Positions 53,395 through 64,000 of a DNA stretch of 64,000 nt are shown here, piece by piece. The stretch comes from Adenophora triphylla var. japonica (lineage: Eukaryota; Streptophyta; Magnoliopsida; Asterales; Campanulaceae), in NCBI GenBank assembly GCA_022495995.1, contig JAFEMH010005423.1, positions 62,001 through 126,000 of the forward strand, in the 5' to 3' direction. The position numbers and the translations under genes are program-made. Every line of letters starts with the position of its first letter. Position 1 is the first letter of the stretch. The notes below the pieces were generated by a model. The model had not been told where the DNA came from. It saw only the letters and a program-made list of their open reading frames with translations, and did no database searches.

Positions 53395-54059
53395 TTACCG
53401 TTGTAAAGAACATAACATTTGCAGCCAAATATCTTGAAGAAACCAATGTTGGAAATTCTGCCACGCCAAAGCTCGTAAGGAGTCTTGTTGTGAAACTTGT
53501 TGACCAATGACCGATTCTTAGTGAAGCATGATGTGTTGATAGCTTCAGCTCAAAAGTACTTGGGTAGCCTTGCTTCAGATATCATCATTTTCCCAACCTC
53601 AATCAAGGTTATGTTCTTTCTCTCAACAACACCATTTTGTCGTGGTGTTCCAACAGCTGAGAAATTGTGATCAATTTCGTGATCATCACAGTACTGAGCA
53701 ATGCCATTATTCTTGAACTTCGTTCCATTGTCGGTTCTCATACTGATGATGTCACTTTCCTTTTGAGTTTGAAGTAGACGGAAAAGCTTGGTGGCAACTC
53801 CATAAGTGTCATCTTTGGAGCTGAACGTTTCCACCCAAGTATATCTTGAAAAGTCATCTACAACAACTAAGGCATATCTTCTTCCCTCTACACTAGCAGT
53901 TGTTGTGGGGCTAAACAGATCCATATGTAGCAGCTGAAGGCACTTAGATGTGGACATGCAGGGCTTGCTTTGGAATGATGTTTTATGTTGCTTTCCTAGC
54001 TGGCATGCTCTGCATTTCCTTCCATGATCAGCAGACACTTGGGGTAAGCCGGTGACCAA
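53395..54059 (-). pseudogene. Copia integrase core (proximal part)
   Basis: The minus-strand open frame to 53550 reads CRACQLGKQHKTSFQSKPCM, QLLHMDLFSPTTTASVEGRR, YALVVVDDFSRYTWVETFSS, ISMRTDNGTKFKNN and TPRQNGVVERKN, so the D, D and E catalytic residues of rve (PF00665) are all present. After a stop at 53547 the frame continues NKFHNKTPYELWRGRISNIG toward the insertion of element A. The C-terminal part is at 5640-5770. Confidence 0.9.
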
Positions 54060-54600
54060 ATTTGCATAGATACTTGAAGTTCAAGTGACTGAGTCTCTTG
54101 TGCCATAGCCATGAATTCTCACTGATGTTCTTTGCTACAAAATAAACATTAGTAACACTAGAAATAGCATTTAATTTTATAGCATATATGTTACCTTTTC
54201 TTTGTCCAGTGAGAAGAGTTTCCCCGGTAGCAATGTTTTTGACATAACAGTTGGAAGAATCAAAAACACGGTCCATACCTTTATCACAGAATTGTGATAT
54301 GGAGAGAAGGTTATGTTTTAGACCATCCACCAAAGATACCTTCTGTACAGTTATTGTACCTCATATGATGGATCCTCGACCTACAATTTTACCCTTTGCG
54401 TTGTCACCGAAGACAACTGGAGGACCTGATGCTTCTTCAATATCAGTAAGGAGTTCAGCATGGCCAGTCATATGCCTTGAGCATCCACTGTCCAGAATCC
54501 AAACATCTTTACTTGCATCGGTTGAGGCCAAAAGCATTCCTGAAATAAAATAATAAGCGTGTGGTCCCCCTTATTCTTTTGGGTCCAAAGAGTTAGTTCC
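54028..54600 (-). pseudogene. Copia protease and pre-integrase domain
   Basis: The minus strand shows VWILDSGCSRHMTGHAELLT (aspartic protease active site D-S-G, near 54510-54455), PPVVFGDNAKGKIVGRGSII, a single in-frame stop (TGA, near 54360), then VSLVDGLKHNLLSISQFCDK and WLWHKRLSHLNFKYL, the gag_pre-integrs HHCC-type region. It processes gag-pol and leads into integrase. One stop and one frameshift near 54050 disable it. Confidence 0.85.
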
Positions 54601-54891
54601 TCTTTAGCAGCCATATCTAGCCACCACTTGAGCTTTGAGGCTCAGTGGGTCCAGACAGGTGCTTCAAGAGGCATTCATAAGCCTTGTGACCGACAAATCC
54701 ACAATTAACATATTTATTTGATACAGGCTGTGAGGAGGTAGGTGAGTTGATATTCAATTTGACCATTGCTTCAGAAGGTACTAAAGTTTGAGCATGAACA
54801 AATACTTTGGGTACAAAGGTGTTGGAATTTCCTTTGTTGGTAGGTTGCAGATTTTTGGAAGATCCTTTACCTGTGGAGTTAGCCTTACCGG

Positions 54892-55470
54892 TTAGGACAA
54901 CTTTACTGGTCTTACCGGTTGATGTTCCTTGACCGATAGGTGAGATCTTGATTTTCTTTTCTCAACTGATCTGACTCTTGTTTTTTTTTCTTTCAAAACT
55001 TTTATCTCTGTTTTAAGAGAGTCATTTTCAGAAGAGATTCTTTTAAAATCAGCATCCATAAGTTTATGAACATCATTTAATTTTTCAAAATCAAAAAAGA
55101 GTTCATTCATCACCTCTACCATATCAGACTTTGACAGGTTAGGCATTAGGTCAACAGTCGGTTGATAGGTTGAGGATAATGGTTCAAAGTTAGGATCAAA
55201 ATTGGGTAAGGAGGATGTCGGTTGGGAGCTTATGTCGGTTAGGGTCTTTTGGAATTGGATCGGTCGAGGTTCAAACATAGGTTGGTTCTTAAAAGTAATC
55301 GGTTGAGCCTGGGTTTGAAAGGTCGATTGCATTGGTTGCATTAAAGGTCTGAGAGTTGGAGGGGTTTTGCTTTGACCATAGAGAGCTCCACCTATACTCT
55401 GAATTTTGAAGTTGTAGGGATTATCAGCCCTTGGTATAGGTTCATCATAATATGACAAGGGAGATCTCAA
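54892..55470 (-). pseudogene. Copia gag-protease linker region
   Basis: An open 192-codon frame is rich in Pro, Gln, Thr and Ser (LRPLMQPMQSTFQTQAQPIT), ending in a coiled-coil-like stretch (FEKLNDVHKLMDADFKRISS, ENDSLKTEIKVLKEKK). I recognise no domain. The length and composition suit the low-complexity spacer of SIRE-like gag. Confidence 0.65.
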
Positions 55471-55536
55471 AGGTGTGTTGGTGTCATTGTAAGTGCTTGA
55501 CTGGTCAATGGAATTGGAATGATTATAGATTGGTGA

Positions 55537-56855
55537 CTATAAAGGAGTTGGTCCTGGTCCAGTTTCGGTTCCATCAAGAGTTACAAAGCTGACATCAGCA
55601 TCTTCATCTGAGTCAGCATTTTCATCCTCTGAGTTGTTCTGAAACCAAACATGCATAGCCTTTTTTGTTCCTTCCTCTGCTAATAAACTCTTGGATCTAG
55701 AATTTTTCCTAAAGGGTTTCTTCCTAAGAAATTCATACTTAGGTTGAGGGCATTTAGAAGCGAAATGGCCGGGTTTCCTATAGTTGTAGGAAACAAGCTC
55801 ACCTTGGGCATTTTTGCCATCGGTTGAGGTTGAGGTTTGGCCATATCTTTGAAAATTCCCAGATCTTTGGAAAGACGAGGGTTTGGAGTAGGAAGGTTTG
55901 TTGCCATGTTGCTGAGACCTCTTAAAGTCTTCAAACTTTCTATAATTTTTGGCAAAGCCAGCAAATTCATCTTCTTCCTCAAAAGGCTTGCTATGGTTGA
56001 CATTGGTTTGGGTTTGATGGGACTGAGAGGTTAAGGGAGATTCATTGGCAGATTGGTTGTTGAATAGGGAAAAGCCTGGGAAGATCTCAGATTGAGCTGG
56101 CAGAGAGAGGTTTTTAAATTGTTTTTGAACTCCACCCAGTCGATTGAGTTCTTCCTCATACATAAATAATGAAGAAACAATATTCTGAATGTGAGTCTTG
56201 TCTAAGTCTCTGCATTCTTTTAGAATAGCTACCTTAAAATGCCATACGTCTCTGAGAGAATCAAGGAAATGCATGTTAAGATCTTTCATAGTATATATTC
56301 TACCTAAAGATGCACAAGAATTACTTACCTCACAAAAACGATCGTACGTTTCTTTGAGAGTCTCACTAGGGTTCTTCCTGAACGACTCAAACTCAGCTAC
56401 ACTTTTGTATAGTCGATTGTCCTTTGCCACTTGATATCCTTCAAAGTATCAGAGGATAATTTGCCAAACTTGCTGAGCAGTCTCATAGTTCTGTACTTGC
56501 TTGTACAGCCTATCATCAAGACCAGAGGTCAGAATGTGCATGGCCTTTTTGTCTAGGGCTACACATTCTTATCTTCCTCGGTCCATTCTTCACGGGTCTT
56601 CGGAAAAATTGTCTCATAGACTTCAAATTCTTGTTCTGATAATCTATCGGCATGATCCATGAGAGGAGTTTTTGGTGCTCTTGGCATAGTGTTGACTTTA
56701 ATGGGAATGATAGGACCATCTCTGACTACAGTCATTAATCTGTTGTCAATTGAATCCATGTACCGCATGATTCTGTTTTTCCATACTGGAAATTCGTTTT
56801 CGTTTAACATGGGTATTGTAGCCATGTTCCACGTTTGCATGAGTTTTCCTGCCAT
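55537..56855 (-). pseudogene. Copia gag
   Basis: The start is ATG 56855 (MAGKLMQTWNMATIPMLNEN) with EFPVWKNRIMRYMDSIDNRL, a typical copia gag N-terminus. A frameshift near 56550 and a stop near 56435 precede a 297-codon open frame (56430-55537): FESFRKNPSETLKETYDRFC, LNMHFLDSLRDVWHFKVAIL (UBN2-like gag), then SYNYRKPGHFASKCPQPKYE. In that zinc knuckle (usual CxxCxxxGHxxxxC) the first two Cys are Ser and Tyr, so RNA binding is probably lost. It ends GTETGPGPTPL. Confidence 0.9.
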
Positions 56856-56910
56856 TTTGGAATCGACAATTCAAGCTGTGAAGCTTGGAAAAATGTTTTT
56901 CAAAAATGAA

Positions 56911-56924
56911 AGCTCTGATACCAA
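56911..56924 (-). other. Primer-binding site of the copia element
   Basis: The minus strand reads TTGGTATCAGAGCT, the initiator tRNA-Met site used by most plant copia elements, next to the LTR end at 56926. Confidence 0.9.
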
Positions 56925-56925
56925 T

Positions 56926-57497
56926 TGTTAGGCCCAATTGGTAGGAAAACAGACTAGTGATTAAAACTTCTTTAATTTTTTTTCAAAACCTTTAGAAATT
57001 GTCCAAGTAACTTATCGCAAGCTAACCGATGGAAACCAGTTACGCATCGGATAAAATATTACTGGTTTAACTCACACAAAGTGATCGGTTAAGGAAAGTT
57101 AATTTCAAAGAAAGTAAGTTAAAATATCATGCAATATATATTCCTATAGAAATGACATACAAGCAGTTAATAGGAATCAAAGGTTGTAACCGGTTGATAG
57201 AATCCAACAGGTTACAAGGACAAGAAGTAATGAGCAAACAAACAAAAAGACACGATTGTTTGAAGAGGTTCACAGTGTTAAATAACTGCTACGTCCTTTA
57301 CCAAGTTTGGTCAAAACTTGGATTTGTGTAAAGTGCACTATTAATGATACTAAGCTATTACAAGTTGCAAGCCTTATGATTGAAGTCAACTGGTTGAGAG
57401 ATCACTTGCAGAGCAAGTAACCAGCAACAACTTGAAATATCTTCAGGTCTTCAAGTCTTCATTCTTTGAGAAAAATACATAAATAAAAACACTGACA
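56926..57497 (-). repeat. Copia 5' LTR (about 570 bp)
   Basis: In the plus strand it begins TGTTAGGCCC next to the PBS and probably ends ACTGACA at 57497 (TGTTAG/CTGACA as imperfect inverted ends). The partner LTR is outside the window, so the outer boundary is unverified. Confidence 0.65.
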
Positions 57498-58569
57498 CTA
57501 GCACTGAAGGGAACCTAAGATACATAGAAAAATCTATTTGGTCTAGTTAAAATTAGGGGTCCTCAATAATGTTTATTATGATTGGGATTAAGCAATTCTA
57601 AAGCTATAGATATATTTGACTAATACTATGATACACAATAAAACCATTCCTCAAATCATCATACACTTTAGCCAACATCCCAAGATATGATTTTTTTTTC
57701 AATTCTTTTTGGAGGGTGATACTATTTACACTCCCCTATAAACCCACAAACTCAGAGAGATGCCTACCCTCAAACTCAAAACATGCTATGTACTCATAGC
57801 ATAAGGAATTGAAGAATGCCTCGGGTTCAAATGATGACATGACACAACAAAATTAAATGAAAGCAAATTAAATTGTACCTTGTTGGGTTGCCTCCCAACA
57901 AGCGAATTTGGTTAAAGTCGTTAGCCCGACTATTGCCCTACTTTACTTGGGGTTGGAGGTGGCCACATGGTCTTCGGCCTTTGCTTTTCTTCCTTTGGAC
58001 CACCTCATACTTTCTCGGGCACAAACACCTACAGCCTTTCATACATAAGTTTCGTAAATGATCAACTCTGGTGGTACCCAAGGATTTTTCTGAGCTTTCT
58101 GCTTTGCCCGTTTCTTCTTCTTTCTTGGGATTTCCCCCATACTTGACTTAGTTCAAAAACTCTGTTAATTCTAGGAGCAAACTCTTTGGCACAATTTTGA
58201 GATGTGTTATCTTGATTAAAGATATCAACAAATATAGAATCAAATAAATCAACAGAAAAACATTCTTCTATTTGCAAGCATGAATAAATGGTTTGAGACT
58301 CTAAGGGCTAAGGTGATGTAATTTATGCACCAACCTCTTGTGTAGGTGTCTAGGGGGTGATATGGACAATCACTACAAGCGTGTTTGTCGACTTTATTGT
58401 TGCTAGTCATGGTATAAATGTCCACATTATCCATATAATTCTCACCGCAATTCAACATCTGTTCTAACTTCTCACCATGACTCTCATGCTTTAGGTGCTC
58501 ACTTACACACTCCTCTATCTTATTCAAACATTGTTCAGGGCTTTCAAAATTGTGAATATAGCAAACAAA
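57498..58569 (-). other. Athila-like post-protease region, decayed
   Basis: Minus-strand fragments (58527-58249, 58277-58062) have no recognised motif. At about 57880-57910 the minus strand encodes GGNPT next to a gggaggcaacccaacaaggt segment that is common in plant gypsy elements. No RT block is seen. Confidence 0.5.
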
Positions 58570-58941
58570 CTATTCGTTAAAGGAAAATTCTTTCAAATGG
58601 TCTAACATGAAGAAACTAATATTTTTCCCCATCACAGACATTGAGACTCTACCATTCTGCACATCAATCACAGTATTGGTGTTAAACATAAAAGGTCTCC
58701 CAAGAAATATGGGAGCTTCTAGTTTATCAGCATCAAGGCCTTCCATGCGCAATACCATAAAGTCAACTGGGATCATAACTTTATCTATTTGGACCAAAAT
58801 ACCTTCTATAATTCTTGAAGGTCGTTTGACCAATTGGTCAGCTAATTGGATGAACACTGAAGAAGGTTTCAAATTATTTAATCCCAATTGCTTGTAAACA
58901 TAATATGACATCAAATTAATACAAACCCCTAAATCCATCAT
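58570..58941 (-). pseudogene. Athila-like aspartic protease
   Basis: A 123-codon frame reads MMDLGVCINLMSYYVYKQLG, SSVFIQLADQLVKRPSRIIE, VMIPVDFMVLRMEGLDADKL and APIFLGRPFMFNTNTVIDVQ, the full retropepsin pattern of the Athila lineage. The active site reads D-L-G instead of D-S/T-G, so it is probably inactive. It would release gag and pol products. Confidence 0.85.
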
Positions 58942-59257
58942 TCTGTTAACCTTAGTCCCCTAACATGATTGGAGTAGTAAAACTTCGGGGATCTTTCATG
59001 TCACTTCCCCATTTCAACATCTCCACACAAGGGTGTGATTATTACAATATCATGGAGGGGAATTTAAATTAATTTAGACAACATATCATGAACTTCCCCC
59101 AAACCACTATCTTCCTTAGTAACATACCCATCAAATTCAGTTTCAGTAGAGATAAGAGAAAAAAGAAACACCTCATCCATTTCAATACTTTCATCCCAAA
59201 TAGTCATGATTGACTTTTATTGTTCCAATTGGATATGAAAGTACCCAATTTTTGGCT

Positions 59258-60560
59258 TTATAAAGCTTCTACAAGTTGCCCAATTTGGGTCTCCAATTTC
59301 CTGACTGCAGCTTCTTGATGTTTATGTATTTGCTGCTGCTCAAGTTTCATCTGTGCCACCGCATCCTCACAAGGCTCCCTACTTTGTTTAAATTTCCCTT
59401 GCGGGGGAAGGGGATGGAGAGGCTTGAATTGCTGATTTTGATTTACTCCCCATGAGAAATTAGGGTGATTTATCCAACCCGAATTGTATGTGTTGCTGTA
59501 AGGGGTTGTTTTGAGGAGGCCTTGGAGCATAACCATTCATTGCATATGCATGTTCAGAATTAGAAGCAAATTGTGCACCACTAGGACATACATTAGTATC
59601 ATGAGTATATAAACCACAAGTAGAATAAGAATCATGAATAACATTGGTACTAGAAAAAGCACCTTGTGTGGTGAACATATCAAATTTCTGATTTAATTGA
59701 GCTATTTTCCTAGAGATATCACCACTCATGCTCAACTCATGCACATCCATCATCTTGCCCCTTGGGAGTTAACTCCCAACATCTCAAATAGTTCTTGAGT
59801 CTCTTACGTGGTCTTGGCTCCTAATGAACCACCTGTTGCATTGTCAAACATGGCCTGATTAACAGGATTTAGGCCATCATAAAAAGTTTGGTTTAGCAAT
59901 AGTAAGGAAAAATTGTGGTGGGGACATTGGACTAACATCATTTTGAACCTATCCCACGCTTCATGGAATGGTTCTCCAATCTCTTGTGTAAACCCTATGA
60001 TTTTCTGTCTAAAGGTGGCCAATGTGGGATGTGGGTAATACTTACGTAAAAATGCATCATAAATTTCATCCCATGTGATTATGCTTCTAGGTGTAAGCGT
60101 TATCAACCAAGCCTTTGTCGCCCTTTTTAGAGTATAGGGGAAGCATTTAAACCTTATTTGTTCATCAGTCACACCCTCTTTCTGTGGGAATTGGACACAA
60201 TCATCATATATTCTACTAGAAAAGTCAAGGGGTCTTCAGAAGGTAAACTCGATAATTGGGTAACATGGCAAAGTATTGACCCTTGACCTCTTAATTCTTT
60301 GATACATCAGACAATACGATGCAAGAGATAGAGGTGTCTACCTTAGAACGCAAAAAGCCATTCATTGTTTGAGTTGGTACTGCCATCTCAACACTCAGTT
60401 CTTCTTCCTCGGTGGAAGAAAGCTCAATCCCACTATCTAGGTTTATTTCGAGGGGATTGCACTTATTTAATTTCATCTTATTTTGATGGCCTAGTTTCTC
60501 AATGTCGTCGTTCAATGGAAACAAAGTAGGATTTAAAGAACGCCAACCAAACATGCACAC
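59258..60560 (-). pseudogene. Athila-like gag
   Basis: The N-terminal part (60560-60291) is acidic and unlike known domains. The retrotrans_gag core (60172-59804) reads RFKCFPYTLKRATKAWLITL, TWDEIYDAFLRKYYPHPTLA and GFTQEIGEPFHEAWDRFKMM. Next is YSTCGLYTHDTNVCPSGAQF, a CCHC-like knuckle with the first Cys missing. The C-terminal part (59536-59258) has a coiled coil (MKLEQQQIHKHQEAAVRKLE, TQIGQLVEAL) typical for Athila gag ends. Four frame breaks are visible. Confidence 0.85.
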
Positions 60561-60587
60561 TTAAATTAACTTGCTTAATCACAAAAA

Positions 60588-60605
60588 GTCCCGGCAACGG
60601 CGCCA
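60588..60605 (-). other. Primer-binding site of the Athila-like element
   Basis: The minus strand reads TGGCGCCGTTGCCGGGAC, 2 nt from the LTR. It is the tRNA-Asp type PBS known from Athila elements, with one G fewer in the final run. Confidence 0.85.
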
Positions 60606-60607
60606 AA

Positions 60608-63465
60608 TGATGGAGGAAATCTCCCTCTTATAATAAAATACTAGCAAGCGCACTGGTTATCGATGTAGTAATATGCACAAGTAAAGGTTGAATCCGTAAA
60701 GACTTGGTGAAAACTATTAAATTCAAGTAATGAAAATGTAACACAAATGGGGGTTTTGGTTTGACTGATTATTATTCTACTAATTGCAAAAATTAAAGAT
60801 TAAACTAAGAAAGCAAATAAAAACAAGGATTAACTCAGATTAAAAGAGAGATTCACGGATTGAGTTTCATAACTATCTTCACTATATGTTATTTAATAAT
60901 AAAGGAATCAATATCATTCAATTGTTCACTCACTAAAGTAGGAATTGGGGCGGTTAGGTAGCCAGATTGCAATCCTATTACTCTATTTATATTATTCTTT
61001 CTGCAAGGTCCGATTAACATGCAAAGAGTTTATTAAGTACTTAAGAATATTAGAATCTAGATCCGTTTGACTTTTGCAAGGTCCTCAATTAATTCTAATC
61101 ACCACAACAATGGTCTATTAATGGATGTGTTTTACCCATCTAAATGATATACTTTTGTACCTATTTTGTGCTCGATCCTTGGGAATTTTGATGTATTTCT
61201 AGTGTTTTTGTAAAGTACATGGGCTGGATTGCAAAAGGACAGAAAAGTAAGGACCAAAGCTGGAAAAAGGGCTGAGGGCGACCACACCCCTAAAAGGGAG
61301 TGGCCACACCCTTTAGGCATAAAGTAAGGGCGAACACGCAAGGAAGAGCGAGAGGCCGCACCTAATTTACACGCGTTGAGTGCGACTGCGCGTTTAAGTG
61401 GGAATGATCGTGCCTACACGAATTTGAGACGGATCCGTGGCTTTTTCTCCAGATTAGGCAAGGATTTGGAAGGGATTGTTGTGGTAGCTTACGAAAACCT
61501 CCTCCTCAAGTATAAATACAAGAACTAGATTAGCATCTTTGTATCTTCCAATTGATAGTTTAGGTTTCAAGGATTCAAGAAGAATTTCATTTTAGGTTTA
61601 TTTATTTGTTTATTTATTTTATTTTCTTCTTTAATGGCCCTTCGCGGCTAAATTCTTGGTTCGTGGATTGGGTGATTAACAACTGGATCTTTATGCTAAG
61701 GTTTTAATTCTTTCTATCTTCTTTCCCATTCTTGTTCTTCTCAGCATTCTTAATGATTGTTCTTGAGATCAATTGTATTGACTTAGCGGAATATACTTTT
61801 GATCTATTGAATGTATTTGGGTATGAACCATTGCACTAGCGTGGATGATTTATATTTTGACCATTGGTGAGAAAGGTAGATTCAATTGATGATCTAGCGA
61901 AATTCATATAAATCTAGGTTTTTATGTTCTTATGATTTAATGACAAAATTTTGAATGTTTATATTAACCTAGCGGAAGCTATAAACACAAAGAGAGAAGT
62001 TATTAGGGTTCTAATGTTTGTATTGACCTAGCAGAATATATCAAATGTACTAACCCTAATCTTTTGTGAACGAACCCTTGAATAAGATTGATTTCTTTAT
62101 TACATTAAAAATAAAGCATAAAGTGATAATTGTTATAATCCCCAATTCATGATTCCCTTGTTATCTTGATTTCTTTTACTTGCTTTAAATTCCTATTTTC
62201 TTAGGTTAAATAAACAATCAAATCAAAACCCCCTTTTTGTTACTTTTTACACTATTAAAATACACTTTTTCATCAACGAGTCTTTGTGAATTTGACCCTT
62301 GCAATTGCATATTACAACATTAATAATTAGTGCACTTACTAGGTAAATTTAATAAGAGGGATAAATCCTCCATCATCTATGTATAAACCTCCACGCAAGT
62401 GTAATGATTTATACACAAGTAGTTAAAGGGCCAAAATTATCTTAACATAAAGTTAAAACCCTAAAACGAAATTAAAACTATTGTGATGAACAAGAACAAA
62501 ATAGATTGGAAGAATTAAATCATATATAGAATAGAGATCCAATAGTTGTTACATCCAATCCATTAATCTAAAGAAATTAGCTACTCAGTTTCTTTATTCA
62601 AGTCAGATAGTTGATCGACAAAGCACCGCCCAAAGGTGCTCATAGAGCTGGTCCCCGGTGGCGTAAGATCCAAAGATAAATAAATAAATAAAGAATATAA
62701 AAACCTTAATTGAATCCTTGAATACTAAAAAAAATGTAAAACTAGAATAAACCATATATTTACATAAATCTAAAAGTTATTGAAGTTGTTCTATTTATAA
62801 TAGGGTGAAGAAGGTAAATTAGGAAAACAATAGATTTCCTTGAAAAAGGAAAAACTGAGCTACTGGCCGAAAATTCCCCACATGTTCCTGAATTTTTTGT
62901 AATTTTAGAAAAGTCATCCAATTTTGCATAAAATCTCGAAAAGTCCCTAGAATTAATTTCCAACAGATCCCTCAACCCTTGCAAAATACCCATCAGGTCC
63001 CTAGGGGTGCGGTCGCACATTAAGGAGGTGTGCGGTCGTGCACCTGATCTAGATTTCTTTGGAGTTTCTGTTGTGTGGTGTGGGCGCACCGCACTACGGT
63101 ATGCGGCCGCACCTTCTGCATTTCGACTTATACCTTTTTAGCCGAACCTTCGAAAATCATAACTTCTTTGTACCAACTCCGTTTTGGATGTCTCATATAT
63201 CGTTGGAAATCGCTCGACGAGTAATATCCAATAGAATTGGTTGCTCAGTGGTCTCAGCTTTTATCTTTCTCTAAATTCCTTTTTTCTTTCATTGTTGCTC
63301 CGATCCAAATAATTCCTTTTTGCAATCTTTAAGCTCATACTCCACGCACTTTTCCTTTCCTTCCCTATACTAATAAACACTCCAAAAAACCATTAAAACA
63401 CTCAATATTGATCACTAAATAGGTATAAGAATATATCACTTGTACGAGTAGACACACATCAATCA
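60608..63465 (-). repeat. Athila-like 5' LTR, split by a solo LTR
   Basis: The pieces are 60608-61118 and 62381-63465 (about 1.6 kb in total). The inner end (minus strand ...CCTCCATCA) joins the PBS. The outer end TGATTGATGTGTGTCTACTC at 63465 aligns with the solo LTR start. Typical features read on the minus strand: gcgaccgcacc motifs, GGATTGGATGTAACAACTAT, GTCTTTACGGATTCAACC. Confidence 0.8.
61119..62375 (+). repeat. Solo Athila-type LTR in inverted orientation
   Basis: 1257 bp from TAATGGATGTGTTTTACCC (TG mutated to TA) to AAATCCTCCATCA, flanked by perfect 5-bp TSD tctat (61114-61118, 62376-62380). No internal region or PBS follows, so it is a solo LTR formed by recombination. It is oriented opposite to the surrounding LTR and shares its layout (GGATTGGGTGATTAACAACT, GTCTTTGTGAATTTGACCC, TAGTGCACTTACTAG), so the two ends of this block form an inverted repeat of over 100 bp. 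Confidence 0.85.
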
Positions 63466-63580
63466 CTTATACACATTTCTCTCTCAACCTCAACCCTCTC
63501 TCTCTCTCTACCACCAGTAGCACCATCTTACTGACAACCTAGGGACCTTCACACTGGAAACGGTCACCTCAAAGAATATA
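63466..63580. other. Flanking DNA outside the nest
   Basis: It holds a short ctctctctctct microsatellite near 63500 and otherwise nothing that I can assign. This is the first sequence in the window not inside an LTR element. Confidence 0.4.
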
Positions 63581-63801
63581 CTCCCTCCGTCTCAGAAATA
63601 TATGCACTGGGAATTAAGGTAAAAAGTGAAAAAGGTGCTGTGTTGTGGGTGTAGATGGTTGGGTAGGAGAGAGAAAGTGAAGTAAGTGGGTAATGGTTGT
63701 GAGTAGAGAGAAGTGAGTCCCATTTTTATTTTAGGAAATTACAGATTATTGTGGGACGTCCAAAAGGAATCTTTTTGCATATTATCGTGGGAAGGAGGGA
63801 G
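63581..63801. mobile_element. Stowaway-like MITE (Tc1/mariner type)
   Basis: It starts CTCCCTCCGTCTC and ends GGAAGGAGGGAG, with TA on both sides (63579-63580, 63802-63803). The 221-bp length, the CTCCCTCCGT end and the TA target are diagnostic of plant Stowaway elements. No coding capacity is present. Confidence 0.9.
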
Positions 63802-64000
63802 TATATGCAGATCTAGCCCTTGCAGGTGTCCGACGAGCCTCATTCGACTCTCCGGACAAAGCCCAAATCTCTTGTTTGATGTTGTTTATGTTGAGTTACG
63901 AAAAGTTAGGGCTTGAGTAACAAAGGGAGATGGTTTCGGAGTAGAAAGTGTAAAGGCCACAAGTGATGTCAACTCTCCTGTTTGGAGAACAATGGTTGCA
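63802..64000. other. Right edge, unassigned
   Basis: A plus-strand frame reads from inside the MITE to 63916 and is a chance frame. No element end or gene motif is recognisable in the last 200 bp. Confidence 0.4.

Larger units (their letters stand above)
53390..57497 (-). mobile_element. Ty1/copia retrotransposon, 5' half
   Basis: This carries the LTR, PBS, gag, protease and integrase of the same copia element whose distal part is at 1-5775. The left boundary is fixed by TSD attat (53390-53394). The right end (start of the 5' LTR on the minus strand) is estimated at 57497, where the plus strand reads ...ACTGACA; a few bases either way are possible. Confidence 0.85.
57498..63465 (-). mobile_element. 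Athila-like gypsy element, 5' part
   Basis: The minus-strand element begins at 63465 (TGATTGATGTG...) and carries an LTR, the TGGCGCCGTTGCCGGGAC-type PBS, gag and protease. The RT and rest are not in the window. The simplest reading is that the copia element inserted about 57.5 kb and the remainder lies beyond the left edge. A TSD candidate cttat (63466-63470) cannot be checked here. Confidence 0.75.

Noticed and set aside
60608..62375. A single LTR running from TGATGG to CCATCA
   Set aside because: The ends fit TG...CA, but the two halves are inverted copies of LTR ends and a perfect tctat duplication marks a solo LTR at 61119-62375 within the real LTR.
63713..63916. 67-codon frame at the right edge
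   Set aside because: It begins inside the Stowaway-like MITE and crosses its end; no domain is visible.

Overview
This is plant nuclear DNA, most likely from a flowering plant, and almost all of it is LTR retrotransposons inserted into one another. I see no single-copy host gene, rRNA, tRNA or CRISPR. The organism type is inferred from the families present: Ty1/copia of SIRE-like layout, Ty3/gypsy of the Athila and TAT (Retand/Ogre-like) lineages, hAT-type non-autonomous elements and a Stowaway-like MITE. Species cannot be named from the sequence.

The nest can be reconstructed from target-site duplications (TSDs), TG...CA ends and primer-binding sites (PBS). Outermost is an Athila-like gypsy element on the minus strand (57.5-63.465 kb; gag and protease visible, PBS 60588-60605). 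Its LTR is split by an inverted solo LTR (61119-62375, TSD tctat). It abuts, and is probably interrupted by, a copia element on the minus strand. The copia 5' half is at 53390-57.5 kb (LTR, PBS, gag, protease, integrase) and its 3' half at 1-5775 (reverse transcriptase, RNase H, an extra ORF, two nested hAT elements). The halves are separated by element A (5776-53389, TSD attat), a coding-poor TAT-type element on the minus strand with 1.9-kb LTRs and 2.3 kb of tandem repeats. The right LTR of A is hit twice: by element B (16042-33252, plus strand, TSD ccagc) and by element C (33462-52684, minus strand, TSD acagg). C is in turn interrupted by a close relative, element D (34720-44518, minus strand, TSD cttat).

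B is Retand-like: LTR, PBS, long leader, degenerate gag-protease, no recognisable reverse transcriptase, integrase, an antisense intron-containing gene with a plant mobile domain, then large tandem arrays and the 3' LTR. C and D are full-length gypsy elements (gag, protease, RT, RNase H, integrase). Between integrase and 3' LTR each carries an antisense, intron-containing gene resembling plant 'putative gypsy type transposon' proteins followed by a coiled coil. All pol genes carry frameshifts or lost catalytic residues, so none looks autonomous as written, though some indels could be sequence errors.

The most interesting signals are: a 14-bp perfect palindrome used both upstream of the LTR promoter of B and upstream of its antisense gene, with 30-bp phasing; the antisense spliced genes in three elements; LTR differences shared left-with-left and right-with-right between C and D; and a CTACG/CGTAG hairpin-like motif duplicated at matching places in A and B.
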